From contig NZ_QFFN01000002.1 of assembly GCF_003129925.1 (NCBI RefSeq), forward strand, positions 105,824 through 169,823: a stretch of 64,000 nt of DNA, read 5' to 3'. Position numbers and translations under genes: made by a program. The number at the start of each line of letters is the position of its first letter. The first letter of the stretch is position 1. The notes under the pieces are model-generated. The model did not search any database. It was not told the DNA's origin and worked only from the letters and a program-made list of their open reading frames with translations. This document shows positions 23,402 to 32,469 of the stretch, piece after piece. The stretch is from Bifidobacterium catulorum. GTDB lineage: Bacteria; Actinomycetota; Actinomycetes; Actinomycetales; Bifidobacteriaceae.

Positions 23402-24199
23402 ATGATGAAAGCACGTAAATCAATTTCCATTCTGACCGCCACATTGGCGGCCGCCACTCTTTCCACCGCATTGGTCCTTCCGGCCGCGAACGCCGCCGAA
23501 GCCAATGGTCCGGTGACGTCGTCCCGCTCGTTCAAGGGCGTCGAGACACGTTCGTCGCTCATGCTCAAGGAGGCCACGTCGGTCGAGGTCAACGCCGACG
23601 CCAACTACGGCGGCATCGAATCGCTGAACGTCCCCAAGACCGAATCCAAGGCCGAGAAGGAGGCCAAGGCCAAGGCCGCCGCCGAAGCCAAGGCCGCCAA
23701 GGAGCAGGCCGAGGCCGCGAAGAAGGCCGCCGCCTCCACCTCGCCGTTCGCCTCCGCGCAGGCGGCGTCCCGTTCCAGCGAACGCACGTCCACGTCGTCC
23801 GACAATGCGTCCACGACCCCGATGCAGCTGCCCTCCGGCTTCGTCAACCGCGCGCTGTCGGTCATCGGCGCCGGATACCAGCCCAGCGGATACAACTGGA
23901 CCGGCACCGTGAGCACCTCGTCGTTCACCTGCTCCGGGCTGGTCGACTTCGCCCTCGGATACCCGTCCAACAGCAACTGGCCCGAGAAGTACTACGCCAT
24001 GGTCTCCAACAAGACCAAGGACCTTTCCAAGCTCAAGTCCGGCGATCTGGTCTTCTTCCAGTATGCCGGTCGTTCCCCGGGCCACGTGGGCATCTACATC
24101 GGCAACGGCACGATGGTCGACTCCGCTCCCGACGGCGGTGTTCAGGTGCGCGCCGTGAACCCTGACTCCGCCATCTTCATGGGCGGCGGCTCGCTCTGA
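23402..24199 (+). CDS. Secreted NlpC/P60 peptidoglycan hydrolase A
   Basis: The 265-residue protein has a signal peptide (residues 1-30, ending in PAANA-AEA), a short conserved block DANYGGIESLNVPKTESKAE, a Lys/Ala/Glu coiled stretch, and an NlpC/P60 domain from about 145. Catalytic C177 is in FTCSGLVDFA and H228 in PGHVGIYIGNG. It should cleave D-Glu-meso-DAP or the equivalent stem-peptide bond. The start at 23402 follows TACAGT by 9 bases with no ribosome site, so the mRNA may be leaderless. A paralogue follows directly. Confidence 0.88.
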   Translation: MMKARKSISILTATLAAATLSTALVLPAANAAEANGPVTSSRSFKGVETRSSLMLKEATSVEVNADANYGGIESLNVPKTESKAEKEAKAKAAAEAKAAKEQAEAAKKAAASTSPFASAQAASRSSERTSTSSDNASTTPMQLPSGFVNRALSVIGAGYQPSGYNWTGTVSTSSFTCSGLVDFALGYPSNSNWPEKYYAMVSNKTKDLSKLKSGDLVFFQYAGRSPGHVGIYIGNGTMVDSAPDGGVQVRAVNPDSAIFMGGGSL

Positions 24200-24223
24200 C
24201 ATCCAACCGTGCTTTCCACAGGA

Positions 24224-24249
24224 CCCCGGCCATCGTGGCCGGGGTTTTT
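24224..24249 (+). terminator. Rho-independent terminator after hydrolase A
   Basis: The stem CCCCGGCCA-tcg-TGGCCGGGG is followed by TTTTT. Confidence 0.9.
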
Positions 24250-24322
24250 GCGTAGGGGGCTGCCGTCCGTTCCTCTCCGGGCATAGAGGATGTCCCTCGT
24301 CGTCTGATAAAATCCTATGCTG

Positions 24323-25081
24323 ATGATTATGTCGCGAAAATCCCTTGCCTGTTTTTCCGCCGTCGTCGCGACGGCGATGCTCTCCGCGGCGGCCGTGGTG
24401 CCGTCCGTCGCGGCGGACGAGGCCGAACATCCCGTCACGTCGTCCCGCTCGTTCACGGGCCGGCAGTCCCGCAACGCCGACCTGCTTCAGGAGGCGACGT
24501 CCATCGACGTCAAATCGGACGCCGACTACGGCGGGATCGAATCGCTGAACGTGCCGAAGACCGAATCCAAGGCCGAGAAGGAGGCCCGTGTGAGGGCCGA
24601 GGCCGAGAAGAAGGCCGAACAGGAGGCCGAGAAGGCCGTAGCCGAAGCCGTGTCGCGTGCCGCGGAACGTTCGACGGCATCCACGGAATCCTCCGCCGAC
24701 GCATCCGCCGCGGTCTCCACGCCGGCCAGCGCCGACGCGAGCGCGCTGCTGAGCTATGCGTCCACGTTCATGGGGCCGCACCCGTATGTGGTGGGCGGCG
24801 TCGACCCGAACACCGGCTGGGACTGCTCCGGGTTCGTGCAGGTCGTCTTCGCGAAGGCCGGCATCGCCGTGCCGCACTCCTCCCATCAGCTCACGACGTT
24901 CGGCACCACGGTCTCCGAGGCGGAGGCCCGTCCCGGCGACATCGTGGCGCGCCCCGGCCACGCCGCCATCTACATGGGCAATGGCAAGATCATCCACATG
25001 ACGTTCACCGAGGTCACCATCTCCGACCTCACGCCCGGATGGATGGGCGGCGGCGGATACACCTTCCACCGTGTGATGTGA
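24323..25081 (+). CDS. Secreted NlpC/P60 peptidoglycan hydrolase B
   Basis: The 252-residue paralogue of the preceding gene has a signal peptide (to about 30, SVAA-DEA), the near-identical DADYGGIESLNVPKTESKAE block, a longer Glu/Lys/Ala coiled coil (about 75-115), then an NlpC/P60 domain. The catalytic cysteine is in WDCSGFVQVVF (about 168) and the histidine in RPGHAAIYMGNG (about 213). ATGs at 24317, 24323 and 24329 are all in frame. I chose 24323 because TAAAAT (24308-24313) ends 9 bases before it, the spacing seen for the paralogue. Confidence 0.87.
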   Translation: MIMSRKSLACFSAVVATAMLSAAAVVPSVAADEAEHPVTSSRSFTGRQSRNADLLQEATSIDVKSDADYGGIESLNVPKTESKAEKEARVRAEAEKKAEQEAEKAVAEAVSRAAERSTASTESSADASAAVSTPASADASALLSYASTFMGPHPYVVGGVDPNTGWDCSGFVQVVFAKAGIAVPHSSHQLTTFGTTVSEAEARPGDIVARPGHAAIYMGNGKIIHMTFTEVTISDLTPGWMGGGGYTFHRVM

Positions 25082-25090
25082 CGGTTCCGG

Positions 25091-25129
25091 CCGCCTCCTG
25101 CGATGGCGAACGACCATCGTAGGAGGCGG
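25091..25129 (+). terminator. Long hairpin terminator after hydrolase B
   Basis: 16-base arms (CCGCCTCCTGCGATGG and its near-perfect complement) around a 7-base loop; the tail is GT-rich rather than pure T. Confidence 0.75.
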
Positions 25130-25272
25130 TGTTGTATTTGTGGCGTCGCGTTCGCGGCGTTATGCGTTTCGCGAATGTTGCTTCGGCGTTTTTCGGTTTT
25201 CCCCGCTATCCTAAGGAGATAGGAGCCATGCATGGGCGCATGGGCTCACCAACCTAACCGGGGAGGTACATC

Positions 25273-26346
25273 ATGACTGTCAACGAAAAGGCCATTCTTG
25301 TTGGTGTGGACGGTTCGGATGCCAGCTACAAGGCCACGTGGTGGGCGGCCAACTACGCCAAGCACGCGGGCCTGACCCTGCAGATCGTCTGCGCGTATTC
25401 GCTGCCGAGCTATGCCGCGGTGTCGTTCGACGCCACCTACACGGCGATGGGCGACGACAACGTGGCGCACACCGACGCCCAGGAGATCCTTTCGAAGGCC
25501 AAGGCCATCGCCGACGAGCAGGGCGTGGAGGCGGCGACGCTGATCGTGACCGGGGATCCGAGCTCGGTGTTCGTGGAACTCTCCCGCAACTACAATCTCA
25601 TCGTCATCGGCAACCGCGGCAAGGGCGGACTGGCCGAACGCCTGCTCGGCACCACCAGCTCCTCGCTGCCGGCCTATGCCTACTGCCCGATCGTGGTCGT
25701 GCCCTACACCGACGACGACGGCAACCTGATGCACCTCAACAACACCATCACCAAGGTGGTCGTCGGCTCCGACGAATCCAAGTGGGGCCTCAAGGCGCTG
25801 GACATCGCCGCCGACTTCGCACACCAGTGGGGCGCCCAGCTCACCGTCATGTCGGCTGTGCCGAGCTTCGGCGGCATGGGCATGTTCGCCTCCGGGGGCG
25901 CGGGCGGCGCCGAGGCGAACAGCATCATGGAATCGTATCTGGAGGACCTCGACGTGCGCATCGCGCCGATCCAGGAGAAATACCCGGATCTGGTCATCGC
26001 CAAGTCCGTGGTGCCCGGCTCCGCCGTCACGGCGCTGACCGAGGCCAGCCACAGCAGCGACGTCGTGGTCGTCGGCTCCCGCGGCCGCGGAGGCTTCACC
26101 GGGCTGATTCTCGGCTCCACCAGTCAGGGTCTGCTCCAGCACTCCGTGAGCCCCGTGTACGTGGTGCCGCGCAAGTACGTGGAGGCCGCGGAATCCCGTC
26201 TCGACACCGTGCCCGCGTCCCCGGCCGAAGTGCCCACCAAGCCGATCGACGACATCGAGGGCGTGCAGAAGGTGTCCGTGCCCACGGCCGACGACGCAAC
26301 CGTGCACGACATCGAAGCCGCCATCGACCCCGAGCACAAGGAATAA
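25273..26346 (+). CDS. Tandem-domain universal stress protein
   Basis: The 357-residue protein holds two UspA domains (about 5-155 and 162-305) and an acidic tail. Each has the ATP-binding G-x2-G-x9-G-(S/T) motif: IGNRGKGGLAERLLGTT in domain 1 and VGSRGRGGFTGLILGSTS in domain 2. It is cytoplasmic and likely binds ATP and helps stress survival. GGGAGG precedes the start. Two hairpin terminators follow. Confidence 0.9.
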   Translation: MTVNEKAILVGVDGSDASYKATWWAANYAKHAGLTLQIVCAYSLPSYAAVSFDATYTAMGDDNVAHTDAQEILSKAKAIADEQGVEAATLIVTGDPSSVFVELSRNYNLIVIGNRGKGGLAERLLGTTSSSLPAYAYCPIVVVPYTDDDGNLMHLNNTITKVVVGSDESKWGLKALDIAADFAHQWGAQLTVMSAVPSFGGMGMFASGGAGGAEANSIMESYLEDLDVRIAPIQEKYPDLVIAKSVVPGSAVTALTEASHSSDVVVVGSRGRGGFTGLILGSTSQGLLQHSVSPVYVVPRKYVEAAESRLDTVPASPAEVPTKPIDDIEGVQKVSVPTADDATVHDIEAAIDPEHKE

Positions 26347-26360
26347 TAAGGTCATATGAC

Positions 26361-26388
26361 AGCAGCCCCCTCTGACGAGGGGGCTGCT
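26361..26388 (+). terminator. Terminator hairpin 1 after the stress-protein gene
   Basis: 12-bp perfect arms AGCAGCCCCCTC / GAGGGGGCTGCT around TGAC. Confidence 0.75.
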
Positions 26389-26398
26389 TCGCCGTGTC

Positions 26399-26424
26399 AC
26401 CTCCCTCTCCAGAGGGAGGTTTTT
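26399..26424 (+). terminator. Terminator hairpin 2 after the stress-protein gene
   Basis: ACCTCCCTCT-cc-AGAGGGAGGT followed by TTTT. It may serve both the plus-strand gene and, as a symmetric hairpin, the convergent OsmC gene. Confidence 0.8.
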
Positions 26425-26446
26425 ACGTGCATATGGAGCCGGAGCC

Positions 26447-26860
26447 CTACTCCTTGATGTCGATGGCGAGGCTGACCGGGGTCTCGCGCTCATAGGTGTG
26501 CTGCACGGTGCAGCCCTTCTCGATATGGCGGCGCACACGCTCCTTGAGGTCATCGACCTGCGCCTTGCGCAGACCGGCCCCGGAGGCGTCGATCTCCACC
26601 TGCTCGCTGAAATCGCTGTAGGCGTTGTGCTTCGCGTCGGCGGTGCCGTCCACCGTGATCGTCGCGCCGGCGCCCTCGCCCAACGCCCTCTCCACGGCGA
26701 ACTGGCTGCTCAGCGCGGCGCATCCGGCCAACGCCACCTTCATCAGGTCGCCGGGGGTGAACAGGCCCTTGCCCTTGCCGAACTTGATATGGGCGCCATC
26801 CTCCGAACGGGCGTCCCAGGAACCGTCCTTGTTCCGCTCGACCCAAATACGCTTGCCCAT
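26447..26860 (-). CDS. OsmC-family peroxide-reducing protein
   Basis: The 137-residue protein has the OsmC/Ohr fold. The two redox cysteines are in ALAGCAALSSQ (about 47) and KGCTVQHTYE (about 115). OsmC enzymes reduce hydroperoxides with thiol donors. The start is the ATG at 26860, preceded by AGGAGG; a longer in-frame extension has no ribosome site. It is divergent from thyA. Confidence 0.85.
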   Translation of the reverse strand: MGKRIWVERNKDGSWDARSEDGAHIKFGKGKGLFTPGDLMKVALAGCAALSSQFAVERALGEGAGATITVDGTADAKHNAYSDFSEQVEIDASGAGLRKAQVDDLKERVRRHIEKGCTVQHTYERETPVSLAIDIKE

Positions 26861-26996
26861 GGTTTTCCTCCTTGTGATGGACATCATTGCCGATACCAAT
26901 GTAACCCGTCCGCGGCGCAGACGCATGTAAGCGGTTGGAGGAATCGCCGGCCGGACGGGGCCCGGGGCGCAGCCGTCTGCCGCTAGACTGGGGGTC

Positions 26997-27869
26997 ATGG
27001 CTTTGACTCAAGAACAGCTCGACGACATCCGTTCACGCATCCCCGCCCGCCCCGACACCGACATCCCCATGCCGTACGAGGACCTGGTGCGCATGATCCT
27101 CGCCGAAGGCACCCTCAAATCCGACCGCACCGGCACCGGCACCATCTCGCTGTTCGGCCGGCAGATGCGCTTCGACCTCGCCGAATCGTTCCCGCTGCTC
27201 ACCACCAAGACCGTGTACTTCAAAGGTGTGGCCTACGAGCTGCTCTGGTTCCTCAAAGGGTCGAGCAACATCCGCTGGCTTCAGGAGCACAACGTGCACA
27301 TCTGGGACGAATGGGCCGACGCCGACGGCAACCTCGGCCCCGTCTACGGCGTGCAGTGGCGCAGCTGGCCCGCCCCCACTCCCGACGACCCCGGCCGCAC
27401 CATCGACCAGATCGCCAACGTCATGGACCTCATCCGGAACCATCCCGATTCCCGGCGCATGATCGTCACCGCGTGGAACCCGGCCGAGGTGGAGAACATG
27501 GCCCTGCCGCCATGCCACGCGATGTTCCAGTTCTACGTGGCCGACGGCCGCCTGAGCTGCCAGCTCTACCAGCGCAGCTGCGACATGTTCCTCGGTGTGC
27601 CGTTCAACATCGCCTCGTATTCGCTGCTCACGCTCATGATGGCGCAGCAGGCGGGCCTCGAACCGGGCGAGTTCGTCTGGACCGGCGGCGACTGCCACGT
27701 GTACGACAACCACATCGACCAGGTGCTCGAACAGCTCTCGCGCGAGCCGTATCCGTATCCGAGAATCGAGATCCGCAAGGCCGAATCCCTGTTCGATTAC
27801 GATTACGACGACTTCTCCATCGTCGACTATCGCCACCATCCGGCGATCAAGGCGCCGGTCGCCGTATGA
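26997..27869 (+). CDS. thyA: Thymidylate synthase
   Basis: The 290-residue enzyme methylates dUMP to dTMP using methylenetetrahydrofolate. The catalytic cysteine is C173 in [28 protein letters not shown] and the dUMP-binding [10 protein letters not shown] are conserved. The N terminus has about 25 extra residues. TAGACT ends 7 bases before the ATG with no ribosome site, suggesting a leaderless mRNA. dfrA follows 93 bases later and recycles the dihydrofolate made here. Confidence 0.96.
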   Translation: MALTQEQLDDIRSRIPARPDTDIPMPYEDLVRMILAEGTLKSDRTGTGTISLFGRQMRFDLAESFPLLTTKTVYFKGVAYELLWFLKGSSNIRWLQEHNVHIWDEWADADGNLGPVYGVQWRSWPAPTPDDPGRTIDQIANVMDLIRNHPDSRRMIVTAWNPAEVENMALPPCHAMFQFYVADGRLSCQLYQRSCDMFLGVPFNIASYSLLTLMMAQQAGLEPGEFVWTGGDCHVYDNHIDQVLEQLSREPYPYPRIEIRKAESLFDYDYDDFSIVDYRHHPAIKAPVAV

Positions 27870-27962
27870 GACGACGTCGGCCGGGCTCCGTCCGGCCGAA
27901 TCGTTAGCATCGTTGGGTATATGTATGCATGACCGTATGATCATCGAAGGAGTTTTTAGACA

Positions 27963-28631
27963 ATGGAGCATGACAGTAGTCGCAGCGGCTATCATGAACC
28001 CGAGCCCGGGTCCGCCGGGCGTTATGAAGAGGAGCTCGCCAACGAGGATCTGCACGACGACGGATTACGTCCGATTCGCGTGAACCTCATCTGGGCGCAG
28101 GCCCGCAGCAAGGACGGTCGCGAAGGCGCGATCGGCTTCGAGGGCGCGATGCCGTGGCATCTCGCCGAAGATCTCAGGCATTTCAAAAATCTGACGATCT
28201 CCCATCCGGTCATCATGGGCCGGAGGACATGGGAGTCACTGGGGGAGCGGTTCCGCCCGCTGCCGAACCGGGACAACATCGTCATCTCCCACGACGACCA
28301 TTACCGTGCCGTGGGCGCCACGGTAATGGACAATCTCGACGCGGCGCTCGACCTCGCGCGCCAGGAATCCATCCCCGACGACGGCATCGAACGCAACGAA
28401 CTGTGGGTGATCGGCGGCGCACAGGTGTTCCGTGATGCGTTGCCGTTCGCGTCGAAGATCTTCGTCACCGAGATCGACGCCGCCTTCGACGCCGACACGT
28501 TCGCCCCGCCCATCAGGGAACTGGCCAAGGCAGGCCTGTGGCGCGTGACCGGCGAGACCGGCTGGATGAAGCCGGCCGATGCCAAGGACATCAAACGGTA
28601 CCGTTTCGTCAACTACGAAAGGAAGTCATGA
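27963..28631 (+). CDS. folA: Dihydrofolate reductase
   Basis: The 222-residue enzyme reduces dihydrofolate to tetrahydrofolate with NADPH. The core starts near residue 40 (VNLIWAQAR). IGFEGAMPWHLAEDL holds the active-site Trp and acidic residue, followed by PVIMGRRTWESLG and ELWVIGGAQVFRDAL. The first 38 residues are an acidic, Gly/Ser/Pro-rich extension not seen in short family members. GGAG lies before the ATG. It is coupled by an ATGA overlap to the phosphatase gene. Confidence 0.93.
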   Translation: MEHDSSRSGYHEPEPGSAGRYEEELANEDLHDDGLRPIRVNLIWAQARSKDGREGAIGFEGAMPWHLAEDLRHFKNLTISHPVIMGRRTWESLGERFRPLPNRDNIVISHDDHYRAVGATVMDNLDAALDLARQESIPDDGIERNELWVIGGAQVFRDALPFASKIFVTEIDAAFDADTFAPPIRELAKAGLWRVTGETGWMKPADAKDIKRYRFVNYERKS

Positions 28632-29143
28632 GCGAAACCGCGCACAAATACACGGTGATGACCGTCTGCACCGGTAACATCTGCCGTTCCCCGATGGCGG
28701 AGATCATCCTCCGCCATGTCATCGGGGAGCGTGGGCTCGACGACCGCGTGCGCGTGATGTCGAGCGGCGTGAGCGACGAGGAGCACGGCAACCCAATCGA
28801 CCGGCGCGCGCAGAAGGTGCTGCGCGAACGCGGATACGCCGTGGACCCTAACCACTTCGCCCACCGGATCACGCGCGGGGAGATCGAGGAATCCGACCTG
28901 TTCCTGCCGATGACCGCCGACCATATGCGTGCGCTGCTGCGGCAGCTGCCGGCCGGCAAACGCGCCGAAGTGCATATGTACCGCAGCTTCGATCCGAATC
29001 TGCCGGCCCCGAAGCCGGGACGCGAGGACGCGATCGATCTCGTGGACCCGTGGTTCGGCGGTCCGCGGGAGTTCGACGTGGCCATCGACCAGATCGAGGA
29101 GGTCGCGCCCTACATCGTGGATTGGATCGAGCGTCAGCTCTGA
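28628..29143 (+). CDS. Low-molecular-weight protein-tyrosine phosphatase
   Basis: The 171-residue protein has the P-loop CTGNICRSP (catalytic C-x5-R; VCTGNICRSPMAE, about 13-25) and the catalytic acid in IDLVDPWFGGPREFD (DPW, about 139-141). It dephosphorylates phosphotyrosine on proteins. Its ATG overlaps the TGA of dfrA. The substrate kinase is not visible here. Confidence 0.9.
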   Translation: MSETAHKYTVMTVCTGNICRSPMAEIILRHVIGERGLDDRVRVMSSGVSDEEHGNPIDRRAQKVLRERGYAVDPNHFAHRITRGEIEESDLFLPMTADHMRALLRQLPAGKRAEVHMYRSFDPNLPAPKPGREDAIDLVDPWFGGPREFDVAIDQIEEVAPYIVDWIERQL

Positions 29144-29322
29144 TTTCGGCCCCGGAATCGTGACCCGGGACGTTGTGACGTCTATGACGTCTTCTTCGGC
29201 GTCTGTTTCGACGTCTGCTTTCGCTTCCCGCTTTTTCGCCGCCTGCGTATCATGACGGAGGCGGCGAATGGGGGCGGTCGCGGGCTATACGGACGGGCTA
29301 GATATATGGACGGGCTATATGG

Positions 29323-29355
29323 AAAATCCCCGGTCGGGTCCTGCCCGCCGGGGAT
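29323..29355 (-). terminator. Terminator of the minus-strand tRNA pair
   Basis: The arms AATCCCCGG / CCGGGGATT with inner GGG...CCC pairing, followed on the minus strand by TT. The mirror copy lies at 32470-32502. Confidence 0.8.
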
Positions 29356-29358
29356 CGG

Positions 29359-29434
29359 TGGTGGCTCCGAACGGCGTCGATCCGTTGACCTAGCGATTTT
29401 CAGTCGCTCGCTCTACCAACTGAGCTACAGAGCC
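29359..29434 (-). tRNA. tRNA-Phe (GAA), copy 1
   Basis: Acceptor GGCTCTG/CGGAGCC, D arm GCTC-AGTTGGTA-GAGC, anticodon loop CTGAAAA with GAA, T arm AACGG/CCGTT, and encoded CCA. The T loop reads ATCGACG, with A at the usual T54 position. Identical to the plus-strand copy at 32391-32466. Confidence 0.93.
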
Positions 29435-29477
29435 ATGAATACGAGAAGACCCGGAACACCGGGTCTGCGCATCCAAG

Positions 29478-29551
29478 CGACTCCGACCGGACTTGAACCG
29501 GCGACCTCCGCCGTGACAGGGCGGCGCTCTAACCAACTGAGCTACGGAGCC
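29478..29551 (-). tRNA. tRNA-Asp (GTC), copy 1
   Basis: Acceptor GGCTCCG/CGGAGTC, D arm GCTC/GAGC, anticodon loop CTGTCAC with GTC, and T arm GCCGG-TTCAAGT-CCGGT. No CCA is encoded. Identical to the copy at 32274-32347. Confidence 0.93.
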
Positions 29552-29861
29552 ATATGTCGTCTGCTGTGCAGGCAACGAATGTATATATTACACAGGTCTG
29601 GAAGTGGCGCAACCTACGGCGTGTCGCAATTTGTGGGATGGGTCGATTTCATTGGAATTCCCAAGGTTTTTCGGTTGATTTGGTCGTATGGGTAGTTTGC
29701 GTCGTCGTCGGTGTTGCCGAACCGCGAATATGCGTTATACTGAAGATGTTAAAAAAAGTAACAAAAACGAGCAAAAATTAACATCCCGGTGATTGGCCGA
29801 TTCGATGACCGACTCGACCGACGCCGATGTCGCTTCGCTCATTGTATTAGGAAGGAACGTC

Positions 29862-30875
29862 ATGACTGTTCTGGTTACCGGAGGATGCGGCTATATCGGC
29901 GCGCATGTGGTCCACGCCCTGCACCAGGCCGGCGAAAAGGTCGTCGTCGTCGACGATCTGAGCTACGGCAAGCCCACCCGCATCGAAGGCGCCCGCCTCT
30001 ACGGCATGGACATCTCCGCCCCGGGCGCCGGCGAGCGCCTCGCCGAGATCCTCGACGCCGAGGACGTCGACGCCGTCATCCACTTCGCGGCACGCAAGCA
30101 GGTCGGCGAATCCGTCGAGAAGCCGCTGTGGTACTACCAGCAGAACATCGGCGGAATGCTCAACGTCCTGACGGGCATGAGCGAATCCAAGAAGACCAGG
30201 AAGCTCGTCTTCTCCTCCTCCGCAGCCACCTACGGCGTGCCGCCGGTCGATGTGGTGCCCGAGGACGTCGTCCCGATGCTGCCGATCAACCCCTACGGCC
30301 AGACCAAGCTGTTCGGCGAATGGATGGCCCGCGCCTGCGAGGGCCGCTACGGCATCCGCTTCTGCGCGCTGCGCTACTTCAACGTCGCCGGCTGTGGCCC
30401 GGTCGAGCTTGAGGACCCGGCCATCCTCAACCTCATCCCGATGCTGCTCGACCGTCTGAAGAAGGGCAAGGCCCCGCTGATCTTCGGCGACGACTACCCG
30501 ACTCCGGACGGTACCTGCGTGCGCGACTACATCCACGTCTCCGACCTGGCCGACGCGCATCTCGCCGCCCTGAAGTACCTCGACCGCGACGAGCGCAAGT
30601 ACGACGCGTTCAACGTCGGCACCGGCGAGGGCACCTCCGTGCGTCAGATCGTCGACGAGCTCAAGAAGGTCAGCGGCCTGCCGTTCGAGGAGCATGTCCA
30701 GGGCCGTCGCGCCGGCGACCCGCCGCACCTCATCGGCTCCCCGAAGCGCATCAACGAGGAGATGGGCTGGCATGCCAAGTACAATGTGGAGGACATCGTC
30801 GAATCCGCGTGGAGGGCATGGCAGGCCAATCCGGAGCACCACATCGACGTCGAGAACTGGAAGCAGGCCGACTGA
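29862..30875 (+). CDS. galE: UDP-glucose 4-epimerase
   Basis: The 337-residue short-chain dehydrogenase-type epimerase interconverts UDP-galactose and UDP-glucose (Leloir pathway and glycan precursors). The NAD motif TGGCGYIG is at 6-13. The catalytic Ser/Tyr/Lys are in FSSSAATYG, Y145 and K149 (PYGQTKLFGE). RYFNVAGCGP and GDDYPTPDGTCVRDYIHV are typical. The start is the ATG at 29862, after GGAAGGAA. It lies inside the segment bounded by the inverted tRNA repeats and is followed by a strong terminator. Confidence 0.94.
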   Translation: MTVLVTGGCGYIGAHVVHALHQAGEKVVVVDDLSYGKPTRIEGARLYGMDISAPGAGERLAEILDAEDVDAVIHFAARKQVGESVEKPLWYYQQNIGGMLNVLTGMSESKKTRKLVFSSSAATYGVPPVDVVPEDVVPMLPINPYGQTKLFGEWMARACEGRYGIRFCALRYFNVAGCGPVELEDPAILNLIPMLLDRLKKGKAPLIFGDDYPTPDGTCVRDYIHVSDLADAHLAALKYLDRDERKYDAFNVGTGEGTSVRQIVDELKKVSGLPFEEHVQGRRAGDPPHLIGSPKRINEEMGWHAKYNVEDIVESAWRAWQANPEHHIDVENWKQAD

Positions 30876-30903
30876 TAGGGCCAGACCATAGTCCGTGTCG
30901 TTA

Positions 30904-30935
30904 ACGGGCCGTCCGAACATCCTCGGACGGCCCGT
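30904..30935 (+). terminator. Terminator of galE
   Basis: 13-bp perfect stem ACGGGCCGTCCGA / TCGGACGGCCCGT with a 6-base loop. Confidence 0.85.
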
Positions 30936-30980
30936 ATTCGTATGCCTTCGGTATCGTATAGTCCAGTCGAACACGAACGC

Positions 30981-31997
30981 ATGAACACGGGAGCATGTAT
31001 GGACACGAAGGCATGTATGGACGCGAAGGCACGAATGGACACGGAGGCACGGATGGGCGAAGGCGCGGTGGAGAAAAACGCACACGCCATCGAAGGCGCC
31101 GTCGTCGACAATGACAATGTCGTCGTCAATGGCAACGTCGTCGACAATGACGATGCCGTGCCGGACGAATACCGTCCGGTGGATGGCGCGATGCCGGGGA
31201 CGGCCGGCCCGGGGCGCCGCCGCGAACTCATGTCGTTCGTACGCCGTTCATCCCGTCTCGACAAGCGGCTCCAGAAGGCGTGGGACGCCTATGCGTCGGA
31301 ATACCTGCTCGAACTGCCTGAATACGAGCATCGCGAACTGTCCATCGCGCCCGACTTCCGGTTCGACGCCGAATTCGTGAAGGCGACGTGGGGCGACGAC
31401 CATCCGCTGATCGTGGAGATCGGCACCGGTCAGGGCGAGAACATCGTCGCCGCCGCGCAGGCGGACCCCGGGACGAACTTCCTGGCTCTTGAGGTATACA
31501 AGCCCGGCGTGGCGCACGCCCTGCTCAAGGCCGGCAAATACGGGCTCCGCAATCTGCGCGTGTGCGAGGTCAACGCGCCCGACCTCATGAAGGCGGCGTC
31601 CGACGGACTGTTCGCCCAGGTGTGGACGTTCTTCCCCGACCCGTGGCCCAAGACCAAGCACCACAAGCGTCGCATCGTGCAGCCGGCGCTCGCCGCCGAG
31701 GTGCATCGCGCCCTGCAAAAGGGCGGCGTGTGGCGCATCGCCACCGACATCGAGGACTACGCCCTGCATGTGCACGAGGTGATGGACGGCCGTGACGATT
31801 TCGAGAACACTGGCGATGTGACGGTGAGTCTGCCGACCGAGCATGTGAGCAAAGGCACGGCCGACATGGCCGCACGGCTGCCGCACGCCGATTTCACGGA
31901 ATCGGGGCGATTCGACGGACGGGTGCTCACCAACTTCGAGAAGAAGGGCATCGAAGCCGGCCGCGTGATCCATGATTTCACCTACCGCGCCGTGTGA
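30981..31997 (+). CDS. trmB: tRNA (guanine-N7-)-methyltransferase with repeat-bearing N-terminal extension
   Basis: The enzyme puts 7-methylguanosine at position 46 of tRNAs using SAM. The SAM motif is [12 protein letters not shown], and the signature [16 protein letters not shown] is present; TNFEKKG lies near the end. The methyltransferase core begins at about residue 82 ([15 protein letters not shown]). The preceding 80 residues are low-complexity, and the part near the start is encoded by an 18-bp tandem repeat with an ATG in each unit, so the true start is uncertain. I chose 30981 because a -10-like TATAGT (30957-30962) lies 18 bases upstream, and an earlier ATG at 30942 would overlap it. 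Confidence 0.88.
   Translation: MNTGACMDTKACMDAKARMDTEARMGEGAVEKNAHAIEGAVVDNDNVVVNGNVVDNDDAVPDEYRPVDGAMPGTAGPGRRRELMSFVRRSSRLDKRLQKAWDAYASEYLLELPEYEHRELSIAPDFRFDAEFVKATWGDDHPLIVEIGTGQGENIVAAAQADPGTNFLALEVYKPGVAHALLKAGKYGLRNLRVCEVNAPDLMKAASDGLFAQVWTFFPDPWPKTKHHKRRIVQPALAAEVHRALQKGGVWRIATDIEDYALHVHEVMDGRDDFENTGDVTVSLPTEHVSKGTADMAARLPHADFTESGRFDGRVLTNFEKKGIEAGRVIHDFTYRAV
30993..31064 (+). repeat. 18-bp tandem repeat at the trmB 5' end
   Basis: Four head-to-tail units start at 30993, 31011, 31029 and 31047, of the form GCATGTATGGACACGAAG, with increasing divergence. The unit is in frame (CMDTKA-like), so copy-number change would lengthen or shorten the protein by six residues. Confidence 0.85.
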
Positions 31998-32132
31998 CCG
32001 GTCCCGTTTGTCGCGGGGTGCGACGGACGGGAATCCTGGTGTTGGGATCGTGGGTTTCTCCGGGTTTCCGCAATGCGACACGCCGCGGGTTGCGCAGTGG
32101 GGGAGCCTCCCGTATTATCAATCGAGTTGTCC

Positions 32133-32204
32133 GCCCCCGTCGTCTAACGGTTAGGACATCAGACTTTCAATCTGACAACGAGAGTTCGACTCTCTCCGGG
32201 GGTA
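32133..32204 (+). tRNA. tRNA-Glu (TTC)
   Basis: Acceptor GCCCCCG/CGGGGGT, anticodon loop CTTTCAA with TTC, T arm GAGAG-TTCGACT-CTCTC. CCA is not encoded. It lies 69 bases before tRNA-Asp copy 2 and just inside the right inverted-repeat arm. Confidence 0.92.
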
Positions 32205-32273
32205 CTTCGGTCTCGCACCGAGGAACCAGCCGAAAGGTTGGTGACAGATAGCCGTAAGGCTGACGGCAACGTT

Positions 32274-32347
32274 GGCTCCGTAGCTCAGTTGGTTAGAGCG
32301 CCGCCCTGTCACGGCGGAGGTCGCCGGTTCAAGTCCGGTCGGAGTCG
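32274..32347 (+). tRNA. tRNA-Asp (GTC), copy 2
   Basis: Same sequence as copy 1 at 29478-29551: acceptor GGCTCCG/CGGAGTC, anticodon GTC, T loop TTCAAGT. The first base is the inner boundary of the inverted repeat. Confidence 0.93.
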
Positions 32348-32390
32348 CTTGGATGCGCAGACCCGGTGTTCCGGGTCTTCTCGTATTCAT

Positions 32391-32466
32391 GGCTCTGTAG
32401 CTCAGTTGGTAGAGCGAGCGACTGAAAATCGCTAGGTCAACGGATCGACGCCGTTCGGAGCCACCA
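32391..32466 (+). tRNA. tRNA-Phe (GAA), copy 2
   Basis: Acceptor GGCTCTG/CGGAGCC, anticodon GAA in loop CTGAAAA, CCA encoded at 32464-32466. The 43-bp spacer from tRNA-Asp contains a small hairpin (AGACCCGG-tgtt-CCGGGTCT, 32359-32378). Confidence 0.93.
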
Positions 32467-32469
32467 CCA

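Larger units (their letters stand above)
29317..29551 (-). repeat. Left arm of a 235-bp inverted repeat carrying two tRNA genes
   Basis: The reverse complement of this stretch matches 32274-32508 over all 235 bases with one mismatch and no gap. It holds tRNA-Asp, tRNA-Phe and their terminator. Outside both arms the sequence differs at once. Confidence 0.95.

Noticed and set aside
29144..29316. Repeated GACGTCT words after the phosphatase gene
   Set aside because: Irregularly spaced short words in a pyrimidine-rich stretch. No structure or gene could be supported.
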